Source of the DNA: Obelidium mucronatum
Lineage: Eukaryota; Chytridiomycota; Chytridiomycetes; Chytridiales; Chytriomycetaceae
Reading direction: 5' to 3'
NCBI GenBank assembly: GCA_025765595.1
Contig: JAIVFH010000037.1
Span: forward strand, 62,001-126,000
Length of the DNA: 64,000 bases
The notes under the pieces were generated by a model. The model had not been told where the DNA came from, did not search any database, and saw nothing but the letters and a program-made list of their open reading frames with translations. A program made the position numbers and the translations under genes. The first letter of the stretch is position 1. Each line of letters opens with the position of its first letter. Positions 1 to 8,466 of the stretch are shown piece by piece.

Positions 1-1173
1 GCGCCCTCCAAACGCTCGCAACAACTTCAACACGTTTTGGTGGGATATTGCTGAATAAAAGAATCTCGAAAGAAATCTGCGCAACTCGAAATGCCCAAAT
101 CTTTCACATAATATGCACAGCTGACCTGCGGATTGGGCTTCGACAGAGTCCGTTTCTAGAAGGGGCAGTTGTCCAGCATACACAAACGTGAGAAACGAAT
201 GAAGAGCCGAATAGCTTATATCCGCGATTTCTTCGACTTTTTTTCGCGATAATTCCGAGGACTTGCTTTTGGGAGGCACAACCGGCTTTGGATTCCACAG
301 TGGAAGCTTTGACTGCAAGAAACATTTTTGCACGTGGATCAGTTTGTGGTCCGTCGATTCGTAGGTGCATTTAAAAGAATAGTCGGATAGATTGGCGTTG
401 TCAAATAAAGAAAGCATGGCTGGATCGTGAGTTGCAGTTGGAAACAGGGGATACAAAGCCAAACTCCGTGTGGCGGTTTTCATATTCAATCTGTGAATAG
501 CCAAGGGGTTCAAAAGAACGGAACTATCCTTGCTTCCTCGTCTGCTCTGAGCACTGATGGCTGGAATTGGAGGTGTTGGCCCCTCTCCGAACGCAAGGGT
601 TACACATAGTGTATCATTCGTGAGATTCAGGAGCGGCGAAGCGGCCTCTAGGCCAAAATACCACCATCCTGCACCATCTTCCTGTTTCAGCTGTAAGCGT
701 TAAGAAACATGCTAAATGTGACCCTCACCATATCAGACCAATGTTGATGCGAAGAATAGGAGACCTTCAACACTTGCGGAGACGGTTCTGATATTGTCAG
801 TTCAAAGTGCAGCTTCTTTGTCTAGAATAGCCATGTCAAGATTGGTTGTTGTTGACCAAGAGCGAACCTGAACCCAGGAAAGAAACTCCGCCTCGCTTTC
901 TCGACCATCTCTTGCGTAAACGTGAACATAGACGTCGATGCGACTGATTCTGGTATCGTGCCCATTAGGATAGACGTTGATTCCCCACTTTCTACCACTG
1001 CTAACGGGTTAATAAGACTGTCAGCCACTTCAAAATAAGTACCACACAAGAAACGGACTAGCGCCATAAGAAACCACTGAATATAATGGTCCTTTAGCCT
1101 GCGCCAGTTGTGAAAAGCGAGGAATCTCGAGTGCCACTGATCTATTTGCCTCCTCAAGTTTCACTCTCCTCAT
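1..1173 (-). CDS. MATH-BTB domain protein (C-terminus beyond window)
   Basis: Likely substrate adaptor for a cullin-3 ubiquitin ligase. The ATG at 1171-1173 opens MRRVKLEEANRSVALEIPRF, and spliced reading gives a MATH domain (GRKWGINVYPNGHDTRISRI, then VYVHVYARDG). After about 130 residues a BTB/POZ fold follows, with LSDYSFKCTY, IADISYSALHSFLTFVYAGQ and LCILCERFGHFELRRFL. At least three introns are needed: near 1020, near 830-870, and one at about 693-730. The last begins with GTGAGG right after the codons for HWSDM. The frame is still open at base 1, so the protein is truncated by the window edge. The upstream neighbour (bZIP) stops only 39 bases before this start, on the same strand. Family assignment is firm; the targets are unknown. 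Confidence 0.82.
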
Positions 1174-1212
1174 TTTCAAAGTATTTTACTTCTATTGATA
1201 ATAATTCCATAA

Positions 1213-2478
1213 TTATGCTTTATTTATCCTTTGTTTGTTTGCCGCCGATCGCATCACTTCAACACACAGCAACAAACTACGCAAATCCTCGGCGGATGCA
1301 GTCTCGCAGTGTCGCTGCAGGGCGGAGAAAGTGTCGTTGAATACCACAAAATTGGTTTCGTACTCTTCGGAGTTTTCAGCACTCAGTCGGAGTTCCTAAA
1401 CGTGTTTTAAAGGACGTTTTAGAACTCCAAGTAAGAAGACAAAAAACTCAACTGCAAACTGGTCGAGAAATTGGTCGATCCAGGCGGAGCAGCCGAGCAG
1501 CGCTGGTATTGAAAGAAAAGACTCCTTACAAGACTGCAGTTGACTGAGAAAGTGTATGCGTTTTGCTTCATGATCCTTTGATGGACTTTCCACTGAGGCT
1601 TTGGATTTTGGAATCTCCTTTTTCCCCATTTCCGAAAAGTAGCGCTTAAGTTGAAAATGCATGTCAGTCTTAGGCTGATCGAGGAAGTACTCACAATGTG
1701 GGGTTCATTTACAGGGTCGTGGTTTCCCTTATACAGAACGTCCAATACCTGTGCTCTTTCCAACACGCCACAAACGTCCAAGAACTTTCCCTTCATTGTG
1801 ACAGACTTCATTACGTTTTGCCTGAGGTTTTGTATGGTTGTGCTTCGTGAGACCTTGATAACAATATCCACAAATTCTTTCGCCTTTTCAGGGCCAATAC
1901 TAGGAATAGACTCAAGTTCGTAGTATGGATTCAAATTCATATGGCCGTACAAAGATTCCGATGATGAAATTGTTGTGTCCTGCGATGACGATATGGATGA
2001 CGATGAGTCGCCAGCATGGCTAAGGCTGTAGGTTTTTTCATCGAGCTGGGATTCAATCTGTTTCATGCGCGAGAGTTCTTTTCTCATGAGAGCATTCTGT
2101 TGTTGTAATCCGTTGCATGACTGACATCCTGTTGAAAGTCGCCCTGTAGCGTCACAGGCTGGCTATCTCTGCTTCCAAAGAATGAATCTGCTGGGCCTGC
2201 GACTGGAAGTAAAAATAGAATGTCAGTGCATACAGGATGTCCAGAAGGGGGTGCTCGCCTTGGAAAGATGAAGCGATTCTTCCAGTCGAGATTCCAAATC
2301 TTTGATAAGAAACATCCGTCGCTCTCTTGAAGTGGGTTATTTTAACAAGTATTGTATCAGTTTGCCCGCACCTCATCGCCTTTTGATTGACTCTATTCTG
2401 CAGCTGCCTTTCTGAAGTTATTCTGCGCTTGTAAGTTTTCTTTTGGTTGGCGCTGCTTTGGCCGCTGTTGGAATTCAT
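1213..2478 (-). CDS. bZIP transcription factor, fungal AP-1/ATF-like basic region
   Basis: Sequence-specific DNA-binding regulator expected in the nucleus. Exon 1 codes MNSNSGQSSANQKKTYKRR and most of a basic region (RQLQNRVNQKAMR). An intron near 2330-2370 joins this to ERRMFLIKDLESRLEESL, completing the N-x-x-x-Q-x-x-x-R basic motif. A leucine zipper follows (IHSLEAEIASL, then QQQNALMRKEL). The C-terminal 250 residues hold a helical domain I do not recognise by name, ending LLLCVEVMRSAANKQRINKA before the stop at 1213-1215. One intron (near 2265) fits only a GC-AG donor. The junction between the two zipper halves (2100-2160) could not be placed on any GT-AG pair in the right phase. The start codon lies 9 bases after the stop of the upstream HAD gene and in its frame. 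Confidence 0.8.
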
Positions 2479-2487
2479 AGATTGTTT

Positions 2488-3180
2488 TTATTGTCCAAGG
2501 TCAAACGGCGGCAGCCCAAACTCGGCGGGCTCAAATTCCTCCAAACTGGGCAAAACCTTCGCACACTTCGCAGCCAGCAAAGGGTCCACGGTCAAGCACG
2601 GATCAGGAACCCAAACAACAGTCATGTTGGCTGCTAAACCAGCTTCAACACCCAGTGGAGAATCCTCAAAGACTAAACAATTGGAGTCCTGACTAGTCAC
2701 ATTGCATCCCAGCTTATGTGCGCCTGCGAGAAACAAGTCTGGAAAAGGTTTTCCCCGTTCGATGTGCGAATCATCACTGCAAACCACGTTTCCACCAAAC
2801 AGATCAAAGAGCTCCTTGTTGCTGCTCGCTTTTTTGTTAAAAGCAGATCGAGTCGAGGAAGTCGCGATGCAGATGGGAACATTGTTGGCGTTCAGATGGG
2901 TCACCAACCGAATGACTCCAGGCAAAGGCTTACACTCTGGGTACAAGTCTTCCAAGATCCGCTTCCGTTCTTGGATGTATTCTTCTGGTGTCATTGGAAT
3001 CTTGTAATGATCAAGGAAATAGGCTGCGGCGTCCGCCTCCTTCCTTCCCATAATCTTTTGCTTGATGGTCCAAGTGTATGTCAAGCCAAATGGAGCCAAG
3101 AGGCGATTATTTGCTTCAGTGTAAGGATCTTCGAGGAGAAGCCCATCCATATCAAATACAACGTAAGTGATTTTTGGCAT
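2488..3180 (-). CDS. HAD-superfamily phosphatase, pseudouridine-5'-phosphatase-like
   Basis: Single-exon 230-residue protein of the haloacid dehalogenase family, subfamily I, closest in pattern to HDHD1/PUDP and yeast-type sugar-phosphate phosphatases. Motif I is FDMDGLLLED (nucleophile and acid Asp). Motif II is ICIATSSTRSAF, motif III the Lys in ERGKPFPDLFL, and motif IV VFEDSPLGVEAG. The length is normal for the family. The substrate cannot be told from sequence; a small phosphorylated metabolite such as pseudouridine 5'-phosphate or a sugar phosphate is likely. It sits between a GPATCH11-like gene (71 bases upstream) and a bZIP gene (9 bases downstream, same frame). A decayed paralogue lies at 6405-7106. 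Confidence 0.92.
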   Translation of the reverse strand: MPKITYVVFDMDGLLLEDPYTEANNRLLAPFGLTYTWTIKQKIMGRKEADAAAYFLDHYKIPMTPEEYIQERKRILEDLYPECKPLPGVIRLVTHLNANNVPICIATSSTRSAFNKKASSNKELFDLFGGNVVCSDDSHIERGKPFPDLFLAGAHKLGCNVTSQDSNCLVFEDSPLGVEAGLAANMTVVWVPDPCLTVDPLLAAKCAKVLPSLEEFEPAEFGLPPFDLGQ

Positions 3181-3251
3181 GTTAATTAAACCTCATTCGA
3201 TGTGGCGAAGCACTAGTCCACTGATATTAATATTTAAGTTTTTATTAAATA

Positions 3252-4312
3252 TTATTCTAAATCAATATCATGGTCATCTCGGGTTGACCCAGGGCATATC
3301 GACGCCATTTCATCGATGGAAACAAACTTATCGCCACACCAAACACAATAGAAATAGGTTTCTCTCAAATACTGATTCACACGCAACAATTTTGAAACGG
3401 TCTAAATAAAGATGAAGATGTTTGAGATAGTAGACACTTCAGATAATACAAACATGCCTCTAGTTCCTCGAAGCCAGATTCTCGCTCACAATCCGATTCC
3501 TCTTCCAGTTCTGCATCTGTCGCCAGCTGCTTGTAATATTCTCCTCGAGAAGACAAAACATCTGCCTTGATCGATGAGACATCATAATCATCTGAGAGAA
3601 GTTTCTGTTTCCGTTCGGGAATCCACATTTCCGAACGAGGCAGCCCAGCAGCTTCATCTAATCCCTGAAGAGCTTTTCGTGCCCGCATTAATTCCCCATA
3701 CATTTTCGCTTCTATTCGCTTCTTTGCAGCGGAAACTCGATATTCTTCCTGTGACTGTTTCACGACGGAGTCCGCGAGTAATTCACTTGATGCCAAGATT
3801 TCCTTATGATGAGTATCCATTCCAAGACCCCCATGTCCTGTTTTGTTTTTTTGTTCAAAGGATCGCGGCTCGAAGTTGCGATTACCTGTTTTTATATTCA
3901 CAGCAATGGGTTCCTGCAGCCTTGTGGACAAGGCATCATCCCTCCCCAACTTCATTCCCTTTCTGCAACAACAATATAAATGCAAAAAGAAACACTGACA
4001 TGTAGAGAACGTACTTGAATCCGAGTTTGGCAAGCATACCAAATCCCTTATTATCATCGACGAGCACATTCGTCTTCAGACCTTCCTCTCTTGCCTCCAT
4101 CTCTATCCACCAAGTCACTTTTTAAGCTCTTCACTATCGGATAGTACACGCGTACCCCTCTCCTTCGCAGACTTGACTGTTCCCTTACGTCGACTCTCTT
4201 CCAGATCGAGCTTCCGCTTCTGCTGGTATGTCAGCTGTTTTTTGGGCTTTGGTGCTTCCTCGAAAGTCATCGACATGTAATCATCGTCACTGTCGTTTGC
4301 TCGTTTTGACAT
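3252..4312 (-). CDS. GPATCH11: G-patch protein, GPATCH11 (CCDC75) family
   Basis: Nuclear RNA-processing factor; G-patch proteins typically activate DEAH helicases. The N-terminus MSKRANDSDDDYMSMTFEEA resembles the family start. The G-patch reads NKGFGMLAKLGFK, then GMKLGRDD, IAVNIKTG and HGGLGMD once two introns are removed. A coiled/basic segment follows, then the C-terminal DUF4187 motif YLRETYFYCVWCGDKF and the ICPGSTRDDHD tail. Introns: one beginning GTACGC near 4164, one at about 3964-4015, one in frame near 3834-3885, and a last one near 3395-3455. Only a GC-AG donor (GAG|GCATGT) keeps the frame of that last intron. The start codon is 38 bases from that of CFAP410 on the other strand. 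Confidence 0.88.
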
Positions 4313-4350
4313 TGTTCGAATTGTTCTTTCAAAGATTATTTAAAATTAAA
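4313..4350. promoter_or_regulatory. 38-base divergent promoter between GPATCH11-like and CFAP410
   Basis: The ATGs of two divergent genes are separated by only 38 A/T-rich bases. Both genes must therefore share one promoter region, and either their 5' UTRs are nearly absent or each transcript starts inside the other gene. No TATA box is obvious. Core-promoter function is inferred from geometry alone. Confidence 0.45.
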
Positions 4351-6363
4351 ATGATTCTAAGTGAGTCTCTGATTCTTTCGAAAGCAAAAGGATTCTCGCG
4401 AACTGGCGCGTCCAAAGACGTATGTGAGTAGCTTTGTTGTTGGTTGTTGCGCGCCTCTAACCAACTGTTCTCATGAAATTAGCACAGATAAGGTCAATCA
4501 ATCTGTGGGGACAGGTAAGAAGATACATATATAGTTATTGAGCAAAATAGACCTCTGAAGAGTCCCGCCACTTGTGGTCACACAGAACTTAGACGACGTT
4601 TCGTGCCTGGCAGGATTACCTGACTTGGAAGTAGTGTCTTTGCCTGTCAACAGAATATCAGATCTCTCTGCCTTCTCTTACCTGTCAAAGTGCAATCATT
4701 TTTCTTTCATGGGTGTGGTGTTGAGGAATCTGATCCATAACCCCACTTTCCCACACTCAGATTGCAAGAGCTATATCTCCGCAAGAACGAAATCTCAGAC
4801 CCCAGACAACTCGCCCATCTGATTCACCTGCCTTTCTTAAAGAGTCTTTGGATCGCTGAAAACCCATTCTGCGACAAGATCCCAAACTATAGAATCTCAA
4901 TGATACGACTATTTCCGAATCTGCAAAAATTGGATGATAAAGAAGTCACGGATCGGGAACGAAGAGACGCGTTCAAGGCGGATAGTGCCAGCGAAAGCGA
5001 AGGCTCTCCCGTTTCGGTATCACCTCCAAAAGTGTCTCCATTAAAACCTCCTGCACCCAGCAAACCAGGAATTTCCAACATGAGAAGACAACCCCAGCCT
5101 CTGAATCAAAAACAGGAATCCCCCTTTTCTGGCGATGCGAATTTTTTTGGAAACGTTCGCAGTATTGAACAACGATACACCCAACAAAAAGCAAGCGGGC
5201 CTAACCGACAATCTTTTTCGGACCCAACTAGCTCTGAAGATGAAGAGTTGCGTGCTCAAATTGAACTCTTGCAACGACAACGCCGCAAAACAAGTGAACC
5301 TCTCTCAAAAAGCTATGATGAACGGCCATTGCGTCCTGCTCCTGTAAAATCAAACGACCATCTCATTGGGCAAGGCGTTATTGGCTCATACGATTCCCGT
5401 ATCGAATTCATGAAATCTATTCCAACATCAAAATCCAAACCGAGCTACGAGAGCCAAATTCTCCGCGATAAGCAGTTCCAAGATCATTTGGACCGCGGAA
5501 CAAACGTATCACAAGTGCCAATCCAGGCCCGCGTCGATCATAGAAAAAGGCACGACGATGGAAGTTTCCCAAAGAGTCATTTGGCTGGATCAGGAGTCAG
5601 CGTGACGGAACAGTTGGATCAAGAACAACGTGATTTTAGAATGAGGAACCCGGACTGGGATAATGAAAACAATCATCTCGAAGGCGCTTCGATGCATGTG
5701 ACGAATGACAAGGAAATTAATACCGATTTCCGGAGACGTGCTTTCGGTCCTTTTGGAGAAGGAGCACAGCACTTGCAAGGATCTGGTGCAAACGTCGACT
5801 TCATACCACATAAGGAGCATGATTATCGGTATCGCCATGGCGATTTGCATCATCCAATGTCGGAAGAACAGCATATCAGTGGTTCGTCAATGGCTGTTAA
5901 AGTAGGAGCTGAATATCATGATCCTAGATTGGGTCATGAGACTTTTACAAATCCGCATGTTCGGGGATCAGGTGCACGAGTGTTTAGTGAGGAGGATTAC
6001 GACAGTTTTCCTGTTATGGAAGTGCAGGCAGAGACTATCAAAGCATCAAAAGCCAACAAAATACCCACCAATGCGGCGCAATCCACAAAACCGAACAGTA
6101 TGAATCCTTCAAAGATAAAGCCAGAGTGGTTGAAAGAACCTCCAGCACAAACATCAGTTCAACCGAATGTGGGAAATGCAACTGCATCCAAACCTAATGT
6201 AAGGGATTACAACAGTCGCTTCATTTCGATAAACATACTCATTTTTTTGTTATTTGTTTGTCAGAATAATCTTCTTCTTGCCGTATTGAGCATTGTTAAA
6301 GATTTGGATACAAACTCGTTACAAGTTCTTCAACACGAAGTGAATCGCTTGTTAACTAACTGA
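4351..6363 (+). CDS. CFAP410: CFAP410 (C21orf2) orthologue with long repeat insertion
   Basis: Leucine-rich-repeat protein of cilia and basal bodies, so the organism very likely makes flagella. The start MILSESLILSKAKGF and the LRRs match the family: IRSINLWGQNLDDVSCLAG, LPDLEVVSLPVNRISDL, LQELYLRKNEISD, LKSLWIAENPFCDKIPNYR. The C-terminal helix LLLAVLSIVKDLDTNSLQV is the conserved CFAP410 end. Introns lie at about 4421-4488, 4520-4585, 4690-4762 and 6199-6264, the last in frame. The protein is roughly twice the human length (about 256 residues). The extra 370 residues between LRR and C-terminal helix hold Ser/Pro-rich sequence, then five to six copies of a 28-34 residue repeat with the core H-[LIV]-x-G-[SAQ] at 5484-5990. 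The family call is firm; the repeat is unexplained. Confidence 0.9.
5484..5990 (+). repeat. Protein-level 28-34 residue repeat inside CFAP410
   Basis: Successive units begin HLDRGTNV, HLAGSGVSV, HLEGASMHV, HLQGSGANV, HISGSSMAV and HVRGSGARV. Most continue with an acidic stretch and a D-[FYP]-R core (RDFRMR, TDFRRR, HDYRYR, HDPRLG). Copies are diverged at DNA level, so the array is old and kept by selection rather than a recent expansion. No known repeat family matches from memory. Confidence 0.7.
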
Positions 6364-6404
6364 GATTTATTGCCGTTTTCTTTAAACAATATAATGTGGT
6401 AGCT

Positions 6405-7106
6405 TTAACAGTTATGGAAATGGCAGGTAATCCAAATTCAGCTGGATCAAATTCTTCCATACTGCGGAAGTATTTTTGCACACTTCTCCGTCAAGTCACT
6501 GGGAATAGCAAGATTGGTATCAGGCACCATAATCACAGGTCATATTAGCCTGCCATCCCTGCTCTGGCTCCCAGAATCGCGTCTTCAAAAACCAGACAAG
6601 TTTCGATTATTTGAATGAATTGTAGCATTTAAACCAAGCGACTTTGCACTGGCAAGGAATATGTCTGGTGCAGGTTTACCATTCTTGACTTGCTCATCAT
6701 CCCCGCAAATAACATGGCCATCAAACAACGCAAAAAACTCTTTATGGCTGCTCGACTTGATTTCGAATGCTTCTCGGCGAGAGGAAGTAGCGACGCATAT
6801 GGGAACTCCAGAGGCTTTCAAGTGTTGTATTAGACGATAAACCCCAGGGAGAACTTTGCAGTCCGGGAACTTTGCAGCCAGTTTCTCTCGCCTCTCTTGA
6901 ATGTATTCATCGATGCTGAGAGGGATTTGGTAGTGTTGAATGACTAGTTCGGCGGCTTGTCGTTCTTTGGCACCCATTACTTGCGCTTTGATGTCCCAAG
7001 TGAATGTTTTTCCAAATCTTGCTAGTATTTCGCTATTAACTTCAAAGTAGATACGTTCGGTATCAAGAAGCAGTCCATCCATGTCAAATAGACAACATTG
7101 TGTCAT
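6405..7106 (-). pseudogene. Decayed paralogue of the HAD phosphatase at 2488-3180
   Basis: The first 160 residues are intact and similar throughout to the neighbouring HAD gene: FDMDGLLLDTERIYFEVNSE, ICVATSSRREAF and NGKPAPDIFLASAKSLGLNA. After NNRN the frame breaks. Matching fragments then appear in different frames in the correct order: CLVFEDAILGARAGMAG, ANMT, VIMVPDTNLAIPSDLTEKCA, and SMEEFDPAEFGLPAIS. At least four shifts fall within about 180 bases, none bounded by plausible introns. Motif IV is therefore out of frame. The start lies 44 bases after the stop of the unknown gene at 7151-7810. A truncated product of about 173 residues could still be made but would lack the last catalytic motif. 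Confidence 0.82.
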
Positions 7107-7150
7107 TTATTTTGGCTTTTTTATAAAAACCCTATTCTTGATATTATGTT

Positions 7151-7810
7151 TTATTCCAACTCTACAACGGCTGAAGAATGAGGAATATGGGCTTGAGTCT
7201 CATATTCTGATAGTATCCATCCCGTCTGAAACGGCACCATCATTTCGCAGGATGCCACGCTGCTTGAATCATCCCCAGCCCCAACATCAAAACTGAAATC
7301 TCCTGCCTCAAGCGCGTTGTCCATTCCAACCGATTCAATATCCGCCAGAATACCCGAGGATAAACTGGTAGTGTTACATCTGACGGCAGCGTTTTGAACA
7401 TTCCTTTTGCTCTGTTGTCGAGCCATCATATCCCTCCTTCGTTTCTCCAATGCATTCGCGTCCAAAGAATACGCTCTCACAAGTCTACTTTCATATCTCT
7501 TCAACTCTGCTAACGGTGGTTTATCTGACCGCGTCCGAGCGATTTCAATTGGTTCAACGCAAGCAGCGCAGAATCTATCTTTACCAGCACTCGCTTCAGC
7601 AGATTCAGCGACTACAACTACATCCAGATCTGCTTTCAAGTCATATCCCCCGCCTCCTATTTCAGCATGAATAATGCTTCGTCTTGCCAGTGTGTTGCGT
7701 TCGATATCGTGGATTCTGTCAATGGAGTTGTATTTTTCATTCCGTTGGATCATGATTGCGCCGCGTTGAATTTCGAATATTGAATCTGGGAGTGGAGTTC
7801 TGTTTTTCAT
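7151..7810 (-). CDS. Hypothetical protein, 219 residues
   Basis: Single-exon ORF with an ATG at 7808-7810. I do not recognise a domain. The N-terminus MKNRTPLPDSIFEIQRGAIM has no signal peptide. Residues about 28-45 hold IDRIHDIERNTLARRSI, and residues about 105-145 form a strongly basic, probably helical segment (ALEKRRRDMMARQQSKR). The last 60 residues are acidic and Ser-rich. It is the first gene of a two-gene tail-to-head set with the HAD pseudogene 44 bases downstream. Supported as coding by its length and by the absence of any better ORF on the other strand. Function unknown. Confidence 0.55.
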   Translation of the reverse strand: MKNRTPLPDSIFEIQRGAIMIQRNEKYNSIDRIHDIERNTLARRSIIHAEIGGGGYDLKADLDVVVVAESAEASAGKDRFCAACVEPIEIARTRSDKPPLAELKRYESRLVRAYSLDANALEKRRRDMMARQQSKRNVQNAAVRCNTTSLSSGILADIESVGMDNALEAGDFSFDVGAGDDSSSVASCEMMVPFQTGWILSEYETQAHIPHSSAVVELE

Positions 7811-8466
7811 TTTTCGATAAATGTGTCTGGTGCACTAGTACTAGTGACAACAAAAACAGTGTCAGTAGCGAGGAATAGTTGTTTGAGAGAGAGGATTACT
7901 CAACGGATCACAGATATAAGTACTAATCCCAAAAGACCAAATATTATATACGCGGTTTCGCTTATGCTTCCTGAAGCTGTTTGTTTCCGGATACTATCAG
8001 ATTCCACATTTTGTTGGCCAGTGTCATTTTAAAAAAAAAACTGAAGCATACATACACACAAAAGCAGCTCCACTCGATGACGCCGGAGATGTTTCTAGGA
8101 CATGTTGATCCGTATGTTGACGCGTTGATGGTGGATGAATGAGGTCAGGCGGCAAAAATACAAATCCAGCCATATTGTGGAGTTATAGAGTCAGATATGC
8201 TTCTTGTGGGAGAAGTAGCAGGTTGACTAGGGTTTGATAGTTCAGTTGATGCTCTTTTTTTTTGGTGTTCGTGTTCAGCTGTCAAGTCTCCCATGTCGGA
8301 GTTTGAAATTAAACGGCACCCCAATTGATCGTGTTCCCAACATCCCCCATTGCGATTTAATGCAATAATGCTTTTTTTTAAGAGTGTTAGCGTTTTTATT
8401 CTCACGCTTTTTATGGTAGCAATTATAAACCAACTTAAAGAAAAAAAAGACAAAAGAGAGAATTGT
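7811..8466. other. Gap without a supported gene
   Basis: About 650 bases between the start of the unknown gene (minus) and the stop of the aquaglyceroporin (minus). It must hold the promoter of the former and the 3' end of the latter. Open stretches occur in all frames but none begins with ATG and shows protein-like composition beyond about 20 codons. A-rich tracts occur near 8031-8042. I see no RNA gene or repeat. Confidence 0.5.

Noticed and set aside
4118..4164. A 29-base intron directly after the first-exon stop of the GPATCH11-like gene
   Set aside because: An upstream GTACGC donor gives a normal 50-base intron and a better protein join (AKERE/MEAREEG).
6405..6600. Explaining the HAD paralogue's broken end by introns
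   Set aside because: Gaps between matching fragments are only a few bases and lack GT/AG ends, so frameshifts are the simpler reading.
8090..8145. Short ORF MTPEMFLGHVDPYVDALMVD
   Set aside because: Looks protein-like but is about 20 codons, with no exon partner or family match; could be a chance frame.
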